A stretch of DNA of 8,478 bases, from the NCBI GenBank assembly GCA_034111105.1, contig JAWUXY010000063.1, positions 1-8,478 of the forward strand. Reading direction: 5' to 3'. The DNA is from Bermanella sp034111105 (GTDB taxonomy: Bacteria; Pseudomonadota; Gammaproteobacteria; Pseudomonadales; Oceanobacteraceae). Shown in pieces: positions 1 through 6,398 of this stretch. Below the pieces are notes generated by a model that saw only the letters and a program-made list of their open reading frames with translations, made no database searches and was not told where the DNA came from. The position numbers were made by a program, and so were the translations under genes. Within the stretch, counting starts at the first letter, position 1, and each line of letters starts with the position of its first letter.

Positions 1-1
1 A

Positions 2-340
2 AAAGCAAAGGTTTTACAGTGGCAGTTTTTTGAGCAATATAGCCATGAACCTTATATTGCGACGGCGCGCTATATTAATAAATATCTTGGGCTACCAAAA
101 GAGCGCGAAGCGGAATATCACGCAAAGCAATCAGGTGGGCACAATGCATTACGTATTATGAATGAACATTTATCTCAAACCGACTATTTTGTTGGTGGGA
201 CTTACTCAATTGCCGATATCAGTTTATTTGCTTATACCCATGTTGCCCATGAAGGTGGGTTTGATTTATCAAGGTATCCTTATATTTTGTCATGGATTGA
301 AAGAATAAAAGCGATGCCTGAATTTATTGAAATGTGCTAA
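2..340 (+). CDS. Glutathione S-transferase family protein, C-terminal part (5' end outside window)
   Basis: The frame is open from base 2 to the TAA at 338-340 and gives about 112 residues; the N-terminal thioredoxin-like domain and the start codon lie before the window. What remains resembles the all-helical C-terminal domain of GSTs. It contains a run ending in YFVGGTYSIADISLFAYTHV, the typical GST 'YLAGDxxTxADI' N-capping/hydrophobic-staple segment (Asp of the ADI motif visible), followed by a 'YPYILSWIERIKAMPEF' ending common in bacterial GSTs. GSTs conjugate or reduce small electrophiles with glutathione in the cytoplasm; the substrate cannot be told from this half. The next gene begins 2 nt after the stop, so the two may be co-transcribed. 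An internal ATG at 158 would begin inside the domain and is not a believable start. Family assignment is confident; the exact subclass is not. Confidence 0.85.
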   Translation, partial: KAKVLQWQFFEQYSHEPYIATARYINKYLGLPKEREAEYHAKQSGGHNALRIMNEHLSQTDYFVGGTYSIADISLFAYTHVAHEGGFDLSRYPYILSWIERIKAMPEFIEMC

Positions 341-342
341 TT

Positions 343-641
343 ATGCGGTTACAGGACATGAAAGGGCTTGGACCTAAGTCCGCGCAACAATTGATTGACG
401 CAGGCATCGACTCGCCAGAGGCCTTAAAAAAATAGGGCCAGTTGCTGCTTATTTACAATTACAGACGTTTCAACAGAAACGAGTAAGTTTGAATTTTTTG
501 TATGCACTGGTGGGGGCTGTCGAAGATGTCCATTGGCAAACGGTCGCAGCTCAAGACAAGAGCCGACTCATTCAAGAACTAGAAGGTTTCAAAGAGCTAC
601 AAAACCAGCTGGATAAAGAGGGTGTCTCGTTTCGTTGGTAG
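343..641 (+). pseudogene. TfoX C-terminal-domain (helix-hairpin-helix) protein, interrupted by a -1 frame change
   Basis: Reading from ATG 343 gives MRLQDMKGLGPKSAQQLIDA... up to EALKK and then TAG (433-435). The -1 frame, entered at base 432, continues as IGPVAAYLQLQ..., VSLNFLYALVGAVEDVHW and ends at TAG 639-641. Joined, the two halves make about 99 residues with the TfoX C-terminal domain layout: an HhH-like GLGPKSA turn, 'xLxxIGPVAAYxxL', and 'SLNxLYALxGAxxxxHW'. Such stand-alone C-domain proteins exist beside full TfoX/Sxy competence regulators; their role is poorly defined. The break falls on a TT-A7-TAG tract: A8 would restore one frame, so this is either an indel (real or a sequencing error) or -1 slippage on A_AAA_AAA (426-432). 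No clear Shine-Dalgarno precedes ATG 343; it sits 2 nt after the GST stop, so translation may be coupled. GTG 334 is an alternative start. Listed as a pseudogene because no single frame encodes the whole domain. Confidence 0.7.
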
Positions 642-665
642 CGTTTAACAGGCAATCTAACCAAC

Positions 666-692
666 TTGCTTTCGATGTGCACTGTCTATACT
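666..692 (+). promoter_or_regulatory. Possible sigma-70-type promoter for the binding-protein/kinase pair
   Basis: In the 83-bp gap before the solute-binding protein gene there is TTGCTT (666-671) and TATACT (687-692). The -10 match is good, but the spacer is only 15 bp against an optimum of 17, so this is a weak call. I see no terminator after the TfoX-like gene, so read-through from upstream is also possible. Confidence 0.25.
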
Positions 693-724
693 GATAAGTA
701 TCTTTTATATGTACGAGTCAGCTA

Positions 725-1999
725 ATGGCACAGCCTTTTGATATCAATAAACGTAACACTCTGGCAACCATAGCAAAAGCTGGTGCTGCCACTTGCATCG
801 CGGCTAAGGCACCTTATGTATTTGCCAAAAAAACGCATACATTAAGGGTATTGGGCACACACGTTACGCTGCAAGAAGAAATTCGACAGCAAGCCATGCA
901 AGACCTTGGTATTAACCTTGTGTTCGAACCCAGAGGCAGTGCAGCCGTGCTGCAAAAAGCCTCTATCTCTCCCCATTCGTTTGATTTATATGAGCAGTGG
1001 TCCAATAGCATTAATGTGCTGTGGCAGTCTGGCTCTATTCAAAGTATTGATACTCAGCGAATTACTAACTGGAATGAGATCAATGATTTATCTAAAACCG
1101 GTAGGCTAACGCCCAGCGCTCGGATGGGGGCAGGCGATGCTCCGCATAAAATTCTTTATGTTCAAGACAATGATGAAATCGGCTTAACACCTAGCGAACG
1201 TGTTAGTTATTTACCTTATGTGCACAACGTCGATTCATTTGGTTATAACACGAATGTGATTACGCCTGGTATTGCATATGAAACAGAAAGCTGGGGTTGG
1301 CTACTTGATAGAAAATATGCAGGAAAAGTCGCCATTGTTAACGCGCCAACGATTGGTATTTTCGATTTAGCGTTAGCGGCTCAAGCGAAAGGCTTAGTAA
1401 AAATTCAAGATATTGGTGCTATTACCAAAGTGGAGCTTGACCAACTATTTAATGTGCTAATAAAAATGAAGAAAGAAGGCCACTTTAGTGGGTTTTGGAC
1501 CTCGGTGCCGGAGTCAGTCAACTTCATGGCCTCTGAGCGAGTGGTCATTGAGAGCATGTTTAGCCCGGCTGTTTCTGCATTAAACGGTCAAGGTGTGCCT
1601 GTCAGATACGCGGCACCAAAAGAAGGGTATCGAGGTTGGCATGGTGTTATGTGCTTATCATCTGCCACACAGGGCAAAGCAAAAGATGTCGCTTACGAAT
1701 ACATGAACTGGTGGTTATCAGGCTGGCCAGGTGCCTTTATTGCTCGACAAGGTTATTACATTTCAAACCCACAACGTTCTCGATCTTACTTATCTAAAGC
1801 GGAGTGGAATTATTGGTATGAAGGTAAAACTGCATCAGAGTCATTAAAAGGCACCGATGGCGAAATATCCGTGCAAAAAGGGGATATACGCACAGGCGGG
1901 AGTTATCAACAGCGCTTAAGTAATGTGGCGGTTTGGAACACTGTTATGCCCACATATGATTACAGCTTACAAAAGTGGTATGAGTTTATTAGCGCTTAG
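725..1999 (+). CDS. PotD-like periplasmic solute-binding protein, probable sensory partner of the adjacent kinase
   Basis: A 424-residue protein of the extracellular solute-binding class related to spermidine/putrescine (PotD/PotF) binding proteins. Residues 1-35 look like an export signal: a basic NKR, a moderately hydrophobic LATIAKAGAATCIAA stretch and a VFA cleavage-type site before KKT. It resembles a Tat signal, but with KR in place of the twin Arg. The mature part begins LRVLGTHVTLQEEI, and the PotD-like centre has LPYVHNVDSFGYNTNVI followed by SWGWLLDRKYAGKVAIVNAP. A late 'AKDVAYEYMNWWLSG' helix matches the usual C-lobe. The ligand cannot be read from the sequence; a polyamine or another small organic molecule is plausible. 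No ABC permease or ATPase gene lies nearby, whereas a hybrid histidine kinase starts 9 nt downstream, which suggests ligand presentation to the kinase periplasmic domain. A weak GAG (715-717) is the only Shine-Dalgarno-like element. The family is fairly sure; the sensory role is inferred. Confidence 0.8.
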   Translation: MAQPFDINKRNTLATIAKAGAATCIAAKAPYVFAKKTHTLRVLGTHVTLQEEIRQQAMQDLGINLVFEPRGSAAVLQKASISPHSFDLYEQWSNSINVLWQSGSIQSIDTQRITNWNEINDLSKTGRLTPSARMGAGDAPHKILYVQDNDEIGLTPSERVSYLPYVHNVDSFGYNTNVITPGIAYETESWGWLLDRKYAGKVAIVNAPTIGIFDLALAAQAKGLVKIQDIGAITKVELDQLFNVLIKMKKEGHFSGFWTSVPESVNFMASERVVIESMFSPAVSALNGQGVPVRYAAPKEGYRGWHGVMCLSSATQGKAKDVAYEYMNWWLSGWPGAFIARQGYYISNPQRSRSYLSKAEWNYWYEGKTASESLKGTDGEISVQKGDIRTGGSYQQRLSNVAVWNTVMPTYDYSLQKWYEFISA

Positions 2000-2002
2000 G
2001 GG
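1998..2002 (+). promoter_or_regulatory. Ribosome binding site of the hybrid kinase, overlapping the upstream stop codon
   Basis: AGGGG begins within the TAG stop (1997-1999) of the binding-protein gene and lies 6 nt before ATG 2009. This spacing favours ATG 2009 over the TTG at 2006 as the kinase start. The overlap suggests that the two genes are translationally coupled. Confidence 0.6.
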
Positions 2003-2008
2003 CAGTTG

Positions 2009-4648
2009 ATGCAAATACGTTCGCTGCATACACAAGTCAATATTGTTTTGCTTTTCTTAACGATTACATTATTGGTAAAAGTTTTTTCTGCACATTACAG
2101 TTTTTCAACTCTTATTAAAAACCAAGTTATTTTATCTCAATCACACCATAATGTAGGAGTGATATACGAGCTTGAGCGTGATGTCATTGATCTGCAGCGC
2201 AACCTTCTTATATACAAAGAAACAGGCAGTGATAGTTCGATACATCGGTTTCATACGGTGATTGAAAATGTGAATGATCGTATTAATGATTTATCAGGTG
2301 ATGTGGGGAGTGATGATTCTTTTTTAGTTGGAAAAGAAATTTTCTCCCGTATGGTGTCACACATTCAAGATTATGAAGATAATTTCACCTCTGTTATTAC
2401 CGCTAAAGCCCAGCAGCAAGCCTCTATTGAACTAATAGAGAATAGAATTAAAAATTTAGAGAACAATATAAATAATAACCAGTCATTATCCGTAATGATG
2501 CAGAATTATGTTTTTGAACTTAGCCAAAACATGAATAGTTACTTACAAAGTTTAGACCCAGAAGAAATTAGTAAGTTTAATAATGTTATTCATGAATTTA
2601 CTAATAAGCTAGATGCGGTTAAAAATGAAAATAAAATTGATACTTTGAACGTAATAAAAAAAGAATTTAGGCGTCTAATTCAATTGAATAGAGGCTATTT
2701 GTATTTGGTTAACGTGGTTATGGCAGGATCAGCAAACGAGTTTTTATTTTTAACTAAAAAGATAAGAGAAAACGCCATTATAAAGCAAAGTGAAATGGAG
2801 AGGTTAGCGGATATATCGTCGCGCAATGCACAGTTTGTAAACGGTGTTGTTAGTAGTCTATTTATGTTGATTATATTATCCATTACTTGGTTTTTGTCGA
2901 GAAGAATTCTATTGCCAATTAAAAACATTACAGATGTTTTTAATGTTTTATCTCGAGGTGATGATATTAGTGTCATTCCTAATACAAATGCCAAAAATGA
3001 AATTGGCAATCTAGCAAGAGCAGCCGAGGTATTTCATCAAAATAATAGATTAACACAAAAATTACTGGTTGAGTCTCAAGATATGATCGCCAATCAAGAG
3101 GTGTTAAACATTCAATTAGAAGAAGAAAAGAAAAAAGCAGAAATGGCCGCCGAATCAAAAAGCATGTTTCTAGCTAATATGAGTCACGAGATACGCACGC
3201 CAATGAACGGCATTGTTGGGCTGGTTGACCTGGTATTAAAAACAGATTTGACGAGTAAACAAAGACGATATTTAGACCGCATTGCCTATTCGGGCCAAAT
3301 TATGATGAACGTCATAAATGATATTTTAGATTTCTCTAAAATTGAAGCGGGCAAGATGGAAATAGAATCAGTCGAGTTTGATGTAAATAGTGTTATTGAA
3401 AATGTGATCTCATCAATGTTAGTTAGGGTAAAAGATAAATCATTAGACTTTAAAGTTTGGGTCACGCCAATTGTACCAAAAATACTAAAGGGCGATCCGC
3501 TCAGAATAAGTCAGGTGTTGCTCAACTTGTGCAGTAACTCTATTAAGTTTACCGATCAAGGCGGCAGCATTGCCATTAAGTTTGATTATATCGACAACAT
3601 GTTTTGTTTTAGTGTTCATGACACCGGTATTGGCATGAGTCCGCAGCAAGTAGAATCCATTTTTGAATCTTTTACACAGGCGGATGGTTCGATTAGTCGA
3701 AAATATGGTGGAACAGGCTTGGGCCTTACCATTGTTGAGCAGTTAGTAAAATTGATGGGGGGGCAGATTATGGTTGAATCAACTGCTGGTGTCGGCACAG
3801 GTATATTTGTGCGTATAGATTGTGAATTATTAAATGATGTACCAGTATTAGCACCATTAGAGCAAGTCTCGCCTACAGTGCATTATATCGGCCGTAATGG
3901 TAAACCATCGGCCCTTAAGTATGTATTAGAAGGTCTTAATGTGACATTAGAAGACTTGAGTCAATTTCGAGGGGATTCTAATTTTATTTGTGCCTTACCA
4001 GAGCATAAGCTCATCATATTTGAAGGAATGCAAGCATTAGATACGTTGACGATTACACGCTGTATAGATGCAAACACAAAGTTATTTTGTATACTAAATT
4101 CAAATGAAAGCGCTGAAAAAGAAAAACTCAAAGAATTAGATCAAGTTGAAATATTGCAGCACCCTTTTTCACCAAAGCAGTATCAAATATTCTTTAAACG
4201 TATACTGGGGTTAAAAGTCGAAGACTCTAAAACTCAGGTTAATGTGGCTAAAACTAAGTGTGTAATATCTGGCCATGTTTTATTAGTTGAAGATAATGCA
4301 ATAAACCAAATCGTTGCTGGTGATATGTTAGAAAGCTTAGGGGTGACGTTTGATCTAGCTGAAGATGGCATACAAGCCGTCGAGGCTATTAAGAGCAAAG
4401 ACTATGATTTAGTGTTTATGGATGTACAAATGCCAAAAATGGATGGCTATACCGCCACTAAAACTGTCAGGGCATGTGGTATTGATAACGTCATCATATG
4501 TGGGTTATCAGCAAATGCGTTAAAAGAAGACCTTGAGCGTGCGCAAGAATCAGGGATGAATGACTACCTTACTAAACCTTTGAAACAAGATAGCTTAAGA
4601 CTCATGCTCGAAAAATACCTTTCAAGTACACCACCTGCCGTGATGTGA
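2009..4648 (+). CDS. Membrane hybrid sensor histidine kinase (HAMP-HisKA-HATPase-pseudoREC-REC)
   Basis: An 879-residue inner-membrane kinase; ATG 2009 is chosen because AGGGG lies 6 nt upstream. Order of parts: TM1 about 10-28; a long, predicted helical periplasmic domain about 30-275; TM2 about 277-296; HAMP about 297-347; a charged coiled-coil linker; and HisKA with the H-box NMSHEIRTPMNG (phospho-acceptor His393). The HATPase domain has its N-box at NLCSNSIKFT (Asn506/Asn510), G1 DTGIGM (Asp538) and G2 GGTGLGL (567-573). Residues about 625-735 look like a degenerate receiver. A true C-terminal receiver has acidic Glu761/Asp762, phospho-acceptor Asp805 in FMDVQMP and Lys856 in LTKPL. There is no Hpt domain and no response regulator in the window, so onward transfer needs unlinked partners. 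The architecture resembles TorS/BarA-type kinases. Pairing with the upstream binding protein suggests ligand sensing through that protein in the periplasm. Domain calls are strong; the signal and target are unknown. Confidence 0.9.
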   Translation: MQIRSLHTQVNIVLLFLTITLLVKVFSAHYSFSTLIKNQVILSQSHHNVGVIYELERDVIDLQRNLLIYKETGSDSSIHRFHTVIENVNDRINDLSGDVGSDDSFLVGKEIFSRMVSHIQDYEDNFTSVITAKAQQQASIELIENRIKNLENNINNNQSLSVMMQNYVFELSQNMNSYLQSLDPEEISKFNNVIHEFTNKLDAVKNENKIDTLNVIKKEFRRLIQLNRGYLYLVNVVMAGSANEFLFLTKKIRENAIIKQSEMERLADISSRNAQFVNGVVSSLFMLIILSITWFLSRRILLPIKNITDVFNVLSRGDDISVIPNTNAKNEIGNLARAAEVFHQNNRLTQKLLVESQDMIANQEVLNIQLEEEKKKAEMAAESKSMFLANMSHEIRTPMNGIVGLVDLVLKTDLTSKQRRYLDRIAYSGQIMMNVINDILDFSKIEAGKMEIESVEFDVNSVIENVISSMLVRVKDKSLDFKVWVTPIVPKILKGDPLRISQVLLNLCSNSIKFTDQGGSIAIKFDYIDNMFCFSVHDTGIGMSPQQVESIFESFTQADGSISRKYGGTGLGLTIVEQLVKLMGGQIMVESTAGVGTGIFVRIDCELLNDVPVLAPLEQVSPTVHYIGRNGKPSALKYVLEGLNVTLEDLSQFRGDSNFICALPEHKLIIFEGMQALDTLTITRCIDANTKLFCILNSNESAEKEKLKELDQVEILQHPFSPKQYQIFFKRILGLKVEDSKTQVNVAKTKCVISGHVLLVEDNAINQIVAGDMLESLGVTFDLAEDGIQAVEAIKSKDYDLVFMDVQMPKMDGYTATKTVRACGIDNVIICGLSANALKEDLERAQESGMNDYLTKPLKQDSLRLMLEKYLSSTPPAVM

Positions 4649-4733
4649 TTATGTTTAATCTAATGGATTGATTTATATTGATTTTTCGTAATCTCAGTTT
4701 TTCATTTATACCTTCCCATCTTAATGCCTAAGT

Positions 4734-4751
4734 TGCATCTATATTGGTGCA
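4734..4751 (+). promoter_or_regulatory. NtrC-like enhancer dyad (spacing one base longer than consensus)
   Basis: TGCATCTATATTGGTGCA resembles the NtrC site TGCACY-N5-GGTGCA: the right half GGTGCA is perfect and the left half keeps TGCA. The dyad is TGCA-N10-TGCA instead of N9, which weakens the match. Its centre lies about 190 bp upstream of the predicted sigma-54 start point, an acceptable enhancer distance. NtrC (or a relative) would activate the promoter under nitrogen limitation. Confidence 0.35.
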
Positions 4752-4908
4752 CCCTTGATGTTTTTAGTTACTCGTCCTTTATGCAATGCGCACTGATTTA
4801 ATGCCTGCTTGATTTTACTTGAACTTAAATGAATCATTTTTTCTTGTTATTAAATCCAATACCGTATTAACCCCCTCTATTACCTCGCTTTTTTAAAAAA
4901 TGTAAGAC

Positions 4909-4925
4909 TGGAATGCTTGTTGCAA
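4909..4925 (+). promoter_or_regulatory. Sigma-54 (RpoN) -24/-12 promoter for the FNT-cynS block
   Basis: The stretch contains TGG (GG at 4910-4911) and TTGCA (GC at 4922-4923) with exactly 10 bases between GG and GC, the invariant spacing of sigma-54 promoters (TGGCACG-N4-TTGCW). The -12 half is perfect. In the -24 half YTGG is intact, but the following CACG reads AATG. The predicted start point is near 4935, leaving a leader of about 60 nt before ATG 4994. The orientation is correct for the downstream nitrogen genes. A site of this degeneracy can occur by chance, but position and context support it. Confidence 0.55.
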
Positions 4926-4982
4926 AACCCTAGTTAGATTCGAGTGACGTTCGCTTGTTATTATAAAACTGAGTTAATCTCT

Positions 4983-4989
4983 AGGAGAG
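4983..4989 (+). promoter_or_regulatory. Strong ribosome binding site of the FNT gene
   Basis: AGGAGAG lies 4 nt before ATG 4994 (7 nt counted from the AGGA core). It is the best Shine-Dalgarno in the window and fixes the start of the transporter gene. Confidence 0.7.
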
Positions 4990-4993
4990 ACCT

Positions 4994-5830
4994 ATGTCCT
5001 ATTTAATGCCTTCCGAGTTTGTCACCAAAATGGTGGACGCAGGCGAGTCGAAAGTCTTTATGTCGACCCGTGATACTTTAATAAGGGGCTTTATGGCTGG
5101 CGCTATATTAGCCTTGGCCGCAGTATTTGCGATTACGATTGCAGTGCAAACAGGTTCATTTTTGCTGGGGGCCATTTTATTTCCCGTTGGTTTTTGTATG
5201 CTTTACCTAATGGGTTTTGACCTGTTAACAGGGGTTTTTGTGTTAGCACCATTAGCGCTTTTAGATAAACGACCAGGTGTGACTGTAAAGGGTGTTTTAC
5301 GTAACTGGGGCTTGGTTTTTGTAGGTAACTTTGCTGGCGCATTAACCGTTGCTTTTATGATGGCCTTTATTTTTACATATGGTTTTAATGTTGATGCAGG
5401 TGCCATTGGCGCTAAGATTGCGGGCATCGGTGAAGCGCGTACTCTTGGGTATGCTGAGTATGGTGTTGCAGGTTGGTTCACTATTTTTATTCGTGGCATG
5501 TTGTGCAACTGGATGGTGTCGTTAGGTGTTGTTGGCGCGATGATTTCAACAAACGTATCTGGCAAAGTGATCGCCATGTGGATGCCTATTTTCTTATTCT
5601 TTTACATGGGTTTTGAACACTCAGTTGTTAACATGTTTTTATTCCCATTCGGGATCATTATGGGAGGTGAATTTTCGGTTAGTGATTACTTAATTTGGAA
5701 CGAAATCCCAACTGCACTTGGTAACTTAGTTGGTGGTTTAGCATTCACAGGTTTAACCCTTTATACCACGCATGTACGTACGGGTGCTAAGCGTGCGCCT
5801 GTGGTGAGAGGTACAGAACAAGCCGCTTAA
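4994..5830 (+). CDS. Formate/nitrite transporter (FNT) family anion channel, candidate cyanate or nitrite channel
   Basis: A 278-residue inner-membrane protein of the FNT (FocA/NirC) family, of normal family length. These proteins form aquaporin-like pentamers that pass small monovalent anions (formate, nitrite, hydrosulfide). Six hydrophobic segments can be seen: about 30-53, 57-87, 107-135, 160-183, 190-215 and 240-262. The family's central pore histidine is present as His209 in GFEHSVVNMF, preceded by the FNT-type RGMLCNWMVSLG segment. The helix-2 break region carries DLLTGVFVL, and RNWGLVFVGNFAGAL matches the family's 'NWxxVYxGNxxGAL' signature. It starts the downstream block: cyanase follows after 70 bp and a PP2C-kinase fusion after that. 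Because cyanate is a small linear monoanion, it is an attractive substrate given the adjacent cynS; nitrite is the main alternative. A sigma-54 promoter candidate lies upstream. The family is very secure; the substrate is inferred from context. Confidence 0.92.
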   Translation: MSYLMPSEFVTKMVDAGESKVFMSTRDTLIRGFMAGAILALAAVFAITIAVQTGSFLLGAILFPVGFCMLYLMGFDLLTGVFVLAPLALLDKRPGVTVKGVLRNWGLVFVGNFAGALTVAFMMAFIFTYGFNVDAGAIGAKIAGIGEARTLGYAEYGVAGWFTIFIRGMLCNWMVSLGVVGAMISTNVSGKVIAMWMPIFLFFYMGFEHSVVNMFLFPFGIIMGGEFSVSDYLIWNEIPTALGNLVGGLAFTGLTLYTTHVRTGAKRAPVVRGTEQAA

Positions 5831-5846
5831 TAGTTAAATAAAGTTG

Positions 5847-5877
5847 ACCGTCTTTTATAGAAAGACGGTTTTCATTT
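5847..5877 (+). terminator. Intrinsic terminator-like hairpin between the FNT and cyanase genes
   Basis: A 9-bp perfect stem, ACCGTCTTT (5847-5855) with AAAGACGGT (5861-5869), closes a 5-nt loop and is followed by TTTTCATTT. It lies 16 nt after the FNT stop and ends about 24 nt before the cyanase start. This leaves almost no room for an independent promoter, so cyanase expression probably depends on partial read-through or on mRNA processing at this structure. Confidence 0.7.
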
Positions 5878-5900
5878 AATGCTTAAATAAGGACAATGTG

Positions 5901-6344
5901 ATGACGCGCGATGAAGTAACCGAATTGATTGTTTTACAAAAACAGCGCAAAGAATTGACATGGCCAGAATTAGCGGATGCAATTGGCCAAAGTAAAGAAT
6001 GGGCAACGGCTGCATTGCTAGGACAAATGACATTAACTAAGCAACAAGCAGGTACCGTCGGCGAAATGTTAGCGTTACCAGAAGACGCTGTGCTGCAATT
6101 ACAGGTGGTTCCATATAAAGGCTCATTACCAACAGCGGTGCCGACGGATCCTCTTATCTACCGTTTTTACGAATTAATTAATGTGTATGGCTCAACCTTT
6201 AAAGCGCTGATTCATGAAGAATTTGGTGATGGAATTATGAGTGCAATTGACTTTAATATGGACTTGCAACGTGAAGCTGACCCTAAAGGGGATCGAGTAT
6301 CGATCACCATGAGTGGCAAATTTTTACCGTACAAATCTTATTAA
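5901..6344 (+). CDS. cynS: Cyanase (cyanate hydratase)
   Basis: A 147-residue cytoplasmic enzyme (EC 4.2.1.104) that converts cyanate and bicarbonate to carbamate and CO2; the carbamate then yields ammonia and a second CO2. It detoxifies cyanate and supplies nitrogen. The N-terminal part (1-75) is the helix-turn-helix-like fold of cyanase, with WPELADAIGQSKEW and TAALLGQMTLT matching the family. The catalytic C-terminal domain has YRFYEL, VYGSTFKALIHEEFGDGIMSAI and a GKFLPYKSY end. Catalytic residues are Arg88, Glu91 and Ser114, corresponding to Arg96, Glu99 and Ser122 of the E. coli enzyme (constant offset of 8 because of a shorter N terminus). AAGGA (5889-5893) is 7 nt from ATG 5901, favoured over GTG 5898. 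It lies between an FNT channel and a PP2C-kinase gene rather than in the cynTSX arrangement; no carbonic anhydrase (cynT) or cynX is seen here. A terminator-like hairpin precedes it. Confidence 0.95.
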   Translation: MTRDEVTELIVLQKQRKELTWPELADAIGQSKEWATAALLGQMTLTKQQAGTVGEMLALPEDAVLQLQVVPYKGSLPTAVPTDPLIYRFYELINVYGSTFKALIHEEFGDGIMSAIDFNMDLQREADPKGDRVSITMSGKFLPYKSY

Positions 6345-6358
6345 TAATAAAAATAAAT

Positions 6359-6385
6359 ATGCCAGTGCTCATTGCTGGCATTGTT
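6359..6385 (+). terminator. Weak hairpin between the cyanase and kinase genes
   Basis: ATGCCAG (6359-6365) pairs with CTGGCAT (6375-6381), a 7-bp stem with a 9-nt loop, followed by only TGTT before the purine-rich ribosome binding region of the next gene. The poor U tract suggests a leaky terminator or mRNA-stabilising hairpin rather than a strong stop. It could lower kinase expression relative to cyanase. Confidence 0.4.
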
Positions 6386-6398
6386 AAAGTGAGCACCT

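Larger units (their letters stand above)
4649..4993. other. 345-bp intergenic control region upstream of the FNT gene
   Basis: An AT-rich stretch with no convincing gene. It holds a sigma-54 promoter candidate (4909-4925), an NtrC-like dyad (4734-4751), a T6A6 palindromic A/T tract (4889-4900) just upstream of the -24 element, and the Shine-Dalgarno of the FNT gene. An IHF-consensus-like match (TAATGGATTGATT, 4661-4673) lies upstream of the NtrC-like site rather than between it and the promoter, so its relevance is doubtful. I found no clear intrinsic terminator after the kinase stop codon. Confidence 0.6.

Noticed and set aside
814..1011. Short open frames antisense to or in another frame of the binding-protein gene (also 906-1109 on the plus strand)
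   Set aside because: They overlap a well-supported coding region, encode no recognisable domain and lack ribosome binding sites.
2695..3009. Antisense open frames within the histidine kinase gene (also 3616-3798)
   Set aside because: They lie opposite conserved kinase coding sequence and have no domain of their own.
4661..4673. IHF-consensus-like site TAATGGATTGATT
   Set aside because: It lies upstream of the NtrC-like site rather than between enhancer and promoter, and such AT-rich matches are frequent by chance.
4889..4900. T6A6 palindrome as a terminator for the histidine kinase gene
   Set aside because: It is a pure A/T tract without a GC stem, about 240 bp after the stop codon; more likely a bent A/T tract near the promoter.
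4943..4955. Imperfect dyad AGTGA-N3-TCGCT in the predicted leader of the FNT transcript
   Set aside because: The half-sites are only 5 bp with a mismatch, no matching regulator gene is nearby, and chance occurrence is likely.
4959..4966. TATTATAA as a possible sigma-70 -10 element before the FNT gene
   Set aside because: No acceptable -35 lies 16-18 bp upstream, and it would leave a very short leader; the sigma-54 candidate is better supported.
5133..5577. Antisense open frames within the FNT gene, and a similar one at 7219-7407 within the kinase-phosphatase gene
   Set aside because: The translations are low-complexity or featureless, and the sense strand encodes conserved families throughout.
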